Shown: positions 57,913 to 64,000 of the stretch, piece by piece
Layout: each line of letters opens with the position of its first letter
Numbering within the stretch: position 1 is the first letter of the stretch
Origin: Urechis unicinctus
Taxonomy: Eukaryota; Annelida; Polychaeta; Xenopneusta; Urechidae
Assembly (NCBI GenBank): GCA_034190875.2
Contig: CM067357.1
Location: 2,826,797 to 2,890,796, forward strand
Length of the DNA: 64,000 nt
Reading direction: 5' to 3'
The notes under the pieces: model-generated
The model's input: the letters and a program-made list of their open reading frames with translations, nothing else
Database searches by the model: none
Told to the model about the DNA's origin: nothing
Program-made: the position numbers and the translations under genes

Positions 57913-58154
57913 ATCATCTATGTGCCTATAAATAGCTCTGAAATATCGCCTGCATGAAGCGCCATCTGTGACAAGCTGATCGACCCCCAGCAGAGCTGCC
58001 TTTTCGAAATCACAATCCTTGTATAATGATGCAAATTCGTTATGATAATTCGGATTTGCTTTGCGTAAATTGCAATAAATTGATTTTATTAAGTGTCCTA
58101 TGAATGTTTCACGGTAGGACTCCGTAAGTCCAATTGAGATCAGATGGCGTCGCA
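57913..58154 (-). CDS. Unrecognised exon-like coding block
   Basis: An acceptor CACACAG at 58,155 opens a frame of 80 codons (RRHLISIGLTESYRETFIGH, then SIYCNLRKANPNYHNEF, DFEKAALLGVDQLVTDGAS and YFRAIYRHIDD) and a possible donor GTAGCC follows at 57,912. The composition is that of a folded, alpha-helical domain, with no repeats. I do not recognise the family, and no neighbouring exons were found. The donor is weaker than the acceptor. Confidence 0.45.
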
Positions 58155-58159
58155 CTGTG

Positions 58160-61100
58160 TGACGAGAACACGAGGCCGGGGCTGTAAGCTATCTGGCGTC
58201 CTCGTCAGCGGACTCGATAAGGCCTGTAATGTTGCTAACACTCACGAGGACCCGCGTGTGGGGTTATTTCCTGGGGAATAGCTTGCCAAGCTGTGACATT
58301 CGCGCGAGACTTGGACATACAGTTTCACATATGTTCGAGGTATATAGGTCCAGAGCCGTCGTGGCAGCCGACAGTAAAATGCAAGCCTGAGAGAACAGGT
58401 CGGACCCACTCCCCTGGCACTTAAGGTTGAAAATGTGAATATCAGTTCCACGCCTTGGTTATTTGTAAATTAATTCGGATTAGACTCCACCAACTGTTTG
58501 CGTCTAGCCTCACACGGTGTCGCTAGCGATTGCTTCCTTACTTGACTAACTTCTTCAGGGACACTCTATCAGTCAATGTCTGCTTCGCTTTGCCAATGTA
58601 TAGCAACGAGATGCTATGTGATTCACTCAGTGTGACATGTTAGTGACATGTAGTTAGACTCTAATTCGCGGAAATTTACAGAAAGCCCCAAAAAGCGCAT
58701 TAGAAACATGCTAATGAGGTAATTTATGAAAGAGGCTGTCTCCTGTGGCAGTTGTGACGTTCCTATTCAATCGTGGTTGAATGCGACGTGCTTGCAATGA
58801 CAACCTGCTCCGTGTCACCTTGCTGTCTGTATTAGAGACACCCTACGCGCCTGAGTGCCACGTGGGGGGGGGGGGGGGGTGCCAGGAATTGCTGCCCCGT
58901 TAGGGTGGACGTCGTTTTTAGGGCTTAACCTAACTCACAGAGATGTGTGTATGTCTGCTTGTCTGCGATATATTTCATATAGGTCCCTTATAGAAACTCA
59001 GAGACACCAGGCTTTAACAAAATATTCTTTCTTTATTGGATGGGTAGTTTTCTGTTATTTTAACAAATAAATCCTTACATATGGAAGTGAACAAACAGAG
59101 AGGCCATCTTATTGTTTCGAAACACGACATTTAGAAGAAACAATGCAATTGAGACATGAGCATATCGACGGAGACGCGGGGTGATTCAAGCTAACTTGAA
59201 ATGATTCGAGAAGTAATTGGTATTATCTGATGTTTGTTTTATATTTTTGATCTGAGTTTTTTGTGATGTATTTGTTATTGTTCGTTTCACTTTGCTGTGG
59301 AGATTGTGGTTTTTCATTTCACTTCAGAAGTAATAACTATTGCATGTGTTGGTTGTGACAGCTCCAGTGTAAGCGTGCTGTGTTTCATGTTGCATTTATA
59401 CATTGGTGGCATGATTGCTGGTCGGGGAAATAAACCGCTGTTAAGAACTGCTGTTGCTTTCTTAATTGCCAGCCTCGGCTTCAGGCTGACATTTGTACAA
59501 CTCTTCCTTATTCTAGTCAGACACATAACGTCACTTTCGTTGTATTCACTTGGGGTCTGTCAGATGTGATGGAAATGGCAAGGTTTACCAAGAGAGGTTG
59601 GTCCATTCAGAGACCGCTGTTATTTAACCAGTGGTGTGTAAGCTTGGACACACTGTGAACCCATGTGTGATGTATTCTTCCTTGCATATTGAGTGTTTGG
59701 TACGTACATGGCAGGGAGCGGAGTCGCTTGCTGGATGGTGAGAGGCTAGAGGGCAGCGTGTGACGGGAGAGCGCTATCCTCGTCGACAGCAGGAAAGCCC
59801 CGCTTGAAGCCCGAGATGCTGATGTCTTATGTCGGTGAGATCGATAGACACCGAATTCAGGATAGGAGAGATGGAATAGGGGCGGGGGGGGGGGGGGGTG
59901 GTTACGGTCGTATAGGGCCTGACCCACTCCGTCCTCTGCATCATCGTCACATCCACCATAGCCCCTTGCCATCTTAACCAACTAGCACCAATCCGAGTAA
60001 GCACTGTGCCGCTTGCCATCCTCGTCAGCAGTTTGTTTGTTCTCAATGACATGCGTGTACGCCTCGAGTGCACGCCACGGGGAGCCGTTCCTGAGGGATG
60101 ACGATGCTCCCATCCATAACCTTGAATACCTTTTATGGTACAAAGTGTCCACCAAAGCCGTAAAGGCCTTAGGGACGTCACAGGTACAACCTAACGGCTT
60201 GTTACACGAGTGTGATAGACCCTGGGGAAATCACAATCTTACTACGACTCATTCATCACCGCGCAACATAACACGAGGTGCGTATCACTTCAGAAGCTGG
60301 CTATATGCCATTGTTCACCAACAATATATCGTCATGTGTTATTTTCTTAATTCAAAATACGCTTCCGTAAAACAATGCAACGACAATGATTTAACTCGAT
60401 GCTTCCGTCTGAAATACAGAACAGACTTCTGATATGAACAGTTGGATCGTGCATATTAAATTCAGTATTTCGTAGCTATAAACATACAAAGTGATCTGTT
60501 AGAACAGTAATGGGGTAGCATTAACATAATTCGATATATTGATATCAATAGTCATTTATTCGATGAAGGAGCAAAGATCTAACATATTTGCTAAATGCTT
60601 AGTTGCCGGTTGGGTTAGCCTTATTCGCCAGATGGCGCAAATTGCCGGCCAGTCCCCAGCTGACAAGGCCCACGGCCGTTGTTCGGTATGAACCAGATTG
60701 ATTTCTGTACGTACTTAAATAACTCGCAGATGTAATTTTGTTAGCTTTTATCCCACAATTACTTAACACGTTGAGTTGATCGCGCAACAGTTTTAAAGTT
60801 TTAATCCTGACCTATGTTTATCTATGAGGTCAATAAATCTGATCAATGATATTGATGTTCATTGGCTTGGAAGTGACATAAGTGTGTCTGGCCGATTGTG
60901 GGCTGACCAAGTAATGACCGATCACATCCTCAGAGATCACACGGCTTCACCGTATCTATAACTCATTGATAGTAATTACAGAGAATACATTCAGCTTTAA
61001 TCTTTTCTCTCTACTTATCGCTGGCCATAGCGATTGTATAAGATTGTAAGCTTGACACACGCAAGGACATACATTTCCCATAAGGCGCAGCGCCAGCGCC

Positions 61101-61425
61101 AACCGGGGGTCATTTTCTTTGATATTAATATGCGTGATAATTCAACGAGGCAGACGAGATTGAGGGCGGCGTGCGGGGTGAGGGTCGGAGGATGGGGGTG
61201 GGGTTATGTATGTGGCGTAGTCTTCATAAGGTCATTTGGTGCGTTCGCTCATACAACCTGCAGCCGGCGAGGCTGATGTACAGAGCATCTCCAGGCGAGA
61301 GATGCTGCTGCTGCTGCTGCTGCTGGCGGTGTTGGCGACGGCCACGCGATATTGACCTGGAATCAGCTTTGTGGCGGTAGAGTGTGGACGCTTACGCAAA
61401 GGCTGGCCCATAATGCGCACAACTG
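58160..61425. other. No gene recognised; G runs and a (CTG)n tract
   Basis: G runs occur at 58,863-58,880 and 59,883-59,899. A (CTG) tract of about seven copies is at 61,303-61,325. Open frames around 59.3, 59.7-60.2 and 60.0-60.4 kb show no convincing similarity. Confidence 0.45.
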
Positions 61426-61554
<129 letters not shown>

Positions 61555-61634
61555 ACAGTTTTAGAGAGAGATAGGAGGGAGAGAGAGGGAGAGATATATA
61601 CATACAGACAGACAGACAGACAGACAGAGAGTCT

Positions 61635-62205
61635 GTATTGTCCTTTGGTCGTGTTAATATTATCCCCGACTCAGCAACGTCTTCTTGCTCACGGGAGACG
61701 TAAACGTTCCCAACACCTGTTCAATAGGCCTCAGGTGTACGCTACTAATTATTTGAGTAACCTCGTTTTGTCTTAGCCACCTGCGACACTGCTGTATAGA
61801 TATACGCCCCATCACTTATTGTGCGTCTCTTGCTCGACTGGTAGCGGTGAACATTACGACCAGATGGTACCAACCCATTGCGTGACTTCGACGTGGTGAT
61901 TTGCAGTGACGATAAACACCTTCTTGCCGGCGTGGGACTCCGGTGTATACGGCGGCCAGGTAGAGTTGACTATCTGCTAAATATGGAAACTTAATTTTAC
62001 GTACTCATTCACATCAACGAGTCACATACCTGCCTCAATTAGCCTGCTAGTTAAGCGGGGTGTATTTGAATATAATCGGGAATTGAATTGAATTATCTCT
62101 CATCTCTTCACGAGAAATACGGTATTCACTTGGAATAGAATGCGCTTCATTATACAGACAATTTGTCACTAACCTGACAAGCTGTTTTCATTGGCTGCTC
62201 GTCTA
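61635..62205. other. No feature seen
   Basis: Mixed-composition sequence without recognisable genes or repeats. Confidence 0.45.
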
Positions 62206-62210
62206 TGTAA

Positions 62211-62372
62211 GGGTTCTAGTTACGTTGCTATGGTGGGCCTAAGGGTTCTAGTTACGTTGCTATGGTGGGCCTAAGGATTCTAGTTACGTTACTATGGTGG
62301 GCCTAAGGGTTCTAGTTACGTTGCTATGGTGGGCCTAAGGATTCTAGTTACGTTACTATGGTGGGCCTTAGT
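62211..62372. repeat. 32-bp tandem repeat, five copies
   Basis: GGTTCTAGTTACGTTGCTAT followed by GGTGGGCCTAAG occurs five times. Two versions (GTTGCTATG and GTTACTATG) partly alternate. Confidence 0.95.
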
Positions 62373-62450
62373 TGACTTGACTTGTTTCAGTCTCTATCTA
62401 TCTACAAATACTGACACATTGCTGCAAGTTACTAAACGCGGCCCTTTGTC

Positions 62451-62642
62451 ATGGAGGGGTCTAATTCGTCTCAATCTGTAGAAACTGGTCCAAGGAAGTC
62501 CACCATTCTGTTAGGACGGGATCCATCGTCTAGATCTATACCATCGTTGGTAAATTCTCACGACCCCGCTATGTTGGATCTGCCTGACTCGGCTCTAACG
62601 GCGTTGGTTGAGTGGGTGTCAGGAAGAGCCGGTGTTTCATAG
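62451..62642 (+). CDS. Uncharacterised short ORF (63 residues)
   Basis: ATG at 62,451 to TAG at 62,640. It includes SSQSVETGPRKSTILLGRDP and LPDSALTALVEWVSG. It has a normal composition and no repeats. With the ORF at 63.3 kb it might belong to a degraded mobile element or an unidentified gene. No family is recognised. Confidence 0.2.
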   Translation: MEGSNSSQSVETGPRKSTILLGRDPSSRSIPSLVNSHDPAMLDLPDSALTALVEWVSGRAGVS

Positions 62643-63331
62643 CTCCAGCAGAAGTCTGGACGACATCACATAGCGTACATACAATCCGTGTATAATCATA
62701 ACAGCTACGACTTACCTCTCTCCCAACAGACCCTGGATTCGAGTCTAGATTTCAATAATATTCTAGGGTAAGTTTACGATGGTAAACCTGCCGTGTTTGT
62801 AGGAAGTACAAAAATGCCGGGTTCGTGCTGCTGTATCTGCACACAGGTTATGAGCCCGCTGTCGGCTAGATGCTCGCTACCAACCAGCCGCTTCATCCGG
62901 GCATTCCGTGCAGTTTGCTAGAAAAGTTCGGGAGTGGTTTTTTTCTAAGGTGAGTTCCTTGGCCCAAATCCTCTAACAATTATGGGAGCTGTTTTGTACT
63001 TGGTACTGGCACTTTTACAAGACAAAAAGAACATTCATTCTTGTTGCTGGATCTCTTTATCATTTCCATGGGCGTTTGAACAGTGCAGCCATATGTACAC
63101 ACCTGTTTGAGGGATGCCGGCGCGAGGTTGCTGCTGCTGCTGCGTATCTTGTATACGTATGCATGGCAACGACATCAGTGTTATCCGTGTAGCTACGTGT
63201 CTTGTTGCGGCCGTAGTGAGTTATTTATAGGCCCACCTCAACAGGTAGAAGCATTGGTGGTAAGGACGGCTCGCATCCTGGTGAATTGACGGATTTCCTA
63301 GAAGTTATGGCTGGCACTACGTATCTACTAA

Positions 63332-63736
63332 GGCGCTCGCCTTTTATGGAGGCGGTGTAAGATACATGGCTGGTATCGTATTACTGGAGGATCGCGACGT
63401 ACTGTTGAGCGCTATCGTCAGCTTGCGACGCCGTGTATTGCGCATGCGTCAGATATAGAGCTTCTTCCAGGCGCTCGTCCTGACGAACGTCTACTGTCCC
63501 GATCATCGTCTGTGTTTGATGAAAAAATTGTAAATTACTACTTCTGTAAACTACTTAGTGGATGCGGTTCCTTATCAGGTGCCCTGTTGAATGTCTATTA
63601 CGCGGAATTATCTTCCGTTAGAACCGGCCAAGATGGCCCTGTTGTGTATTTACTCCGGAATCTACATGCGATGGGTAGGGCGCGGGGTGTTCTAGTGTTG
63701 GGGCGGGGTGTTCTAGTGTGGGGCGGGATGTTCTAG
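63332..63736 (+). CDS. Uncharacterised ORF without clear start (134 codons)
   Basis: The frame is open from a TAA at 63,329 to the TAG ending at 63,736. It includes GGSRRTVERYRQLATPC, PGARPDERLLSRSSSVFDEK and NVYYAELSSVRTGQDGPV; the last 20 codons run into a GGCGGGGTGTTCTAG tandem repeat. I do not recognise it. A retroelement fragment or an exon are both possible. Confidence 0.25.
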   Translation, partial: GARLLWRRCKIHGWYRITGGSRRTVERYRQLATPCIAHASDIELLPGARPDERLLSRSSSVFDEKIVNYYFCKLLSGCGSLSGALLNVYYAELSSVRTGQDGPVVYLLRNLHAMGRARGVLVLGRGVLVWGGMF

Positions 63737-63795
63737 TGTGGGGCGGATGTTCTTGTGTGGGCGGGATGTTCTAATGTGGGCGAGATGTTCTAATG
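63675..63795. repeat. About 20-bp G-rich tandem repeat
   Basis: About six imperfect units of GGGCGGGGTGTTCTAGTGTG, becoming shorter and more diverged to the right. Confidence 0.88.
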
Positions 63796-64000
63796 TATCG
63801 ACGAAGATTCAGCTTCGTTTATAGAAGTATGGCTACCATTTCTCTTAAGTTCCGCACTAAACTGAAGTGTTGTCGGGAATTCTCTGCATGTTTAGAGTCT
63901 ATTTCTCCATTGTTTCTGCACTTCAAAGCTTTATCACGCAGTAATTAGTCCGTTCAGTGAGAAGCAAATGCACTTAGGAATTGCGCGTGAGCAAAATTCC

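Noticed and set aside
61232-61420. Serine-rich ORF near 61.3 kb
   Set aside because: It depends on a (CTG)7 tract and lacks other support.

Overview
The window looks like nuclear DNA from an invertebrate animal, most likely a marine lophotrochozoan such as a mollusc. The reasons are intron-rich animal genes with GT-AG and some GC-AG introns, a class A GPCR, abundant minisatellites and short inverted-repeat transposons, and no sign of operons, Shine-Dalgarno sites or prokaryotic genes. The species is inferred, not shown. All gene models were assembled by eye from protein similarity, splice consensus and reading phase.

Layout. 0-3.8 kb: minisatellites and no recognised gene. 4.3-15.4 kb (minus): a peptide-type GPCR whose exons lie among large tandem arrays. 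15.4-22 kb: intergenic, dominated by a 36-bp satellite array (18.1-20.15 kb) with decayed copies on both sides. 22.08-27.5 kb (minus): a mitochondrial-type poly(A) polymerase (MTPAP family). 27.5-32.9 kb: spacer holding small candidate transposons. 32.96-37.09 kb (plus): a complete ten-exon TUT1 (U6 terminal uridylyltransferase / Star-PAP) of 758 residues. 37.70-49.17 kb (minus): molybdenum cofactor sulfurase (MOCOS), 13 exons, lacking only its first coding piece. 49.2-64 kb: mostly non-coding, with minisatellites, homopolymer runs, one unrecognised exon-like block at 57.9-58.15 kb and ORFs of unknown origin at 51.2 and 63.3 kb.

Two non-canonical nucleotidyltransferases, MTPAP and TUT1, sit head to head and share at least two intron positions and phases around the catalytic core. 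TUT1 and MOCOS are tail to tail, with 611 bp between stop codons. MOCOS has no obvious functional link to the other genes.

The most striking feature is where the tandem repeats sit. Several arrays begin at, or are built from, exon-intron junctions. In the GPCR, a 33-bp array amplifies the coding end of the TM1 exon with its 5' splice site, and a 47-bp array amplifies the TM5 exon end with its donor. In TUT1 a 45-bp unit begins at the exon 6 donor. In MTPAP the last 3' splice site and the first nine codons of its exon are duplicated into the intron. Splice-junction-anchored minisatellite expansion is the main candidate for something undescribed here. Four of about 27 modelled introns appear to be GC-AG, which is also unusual.
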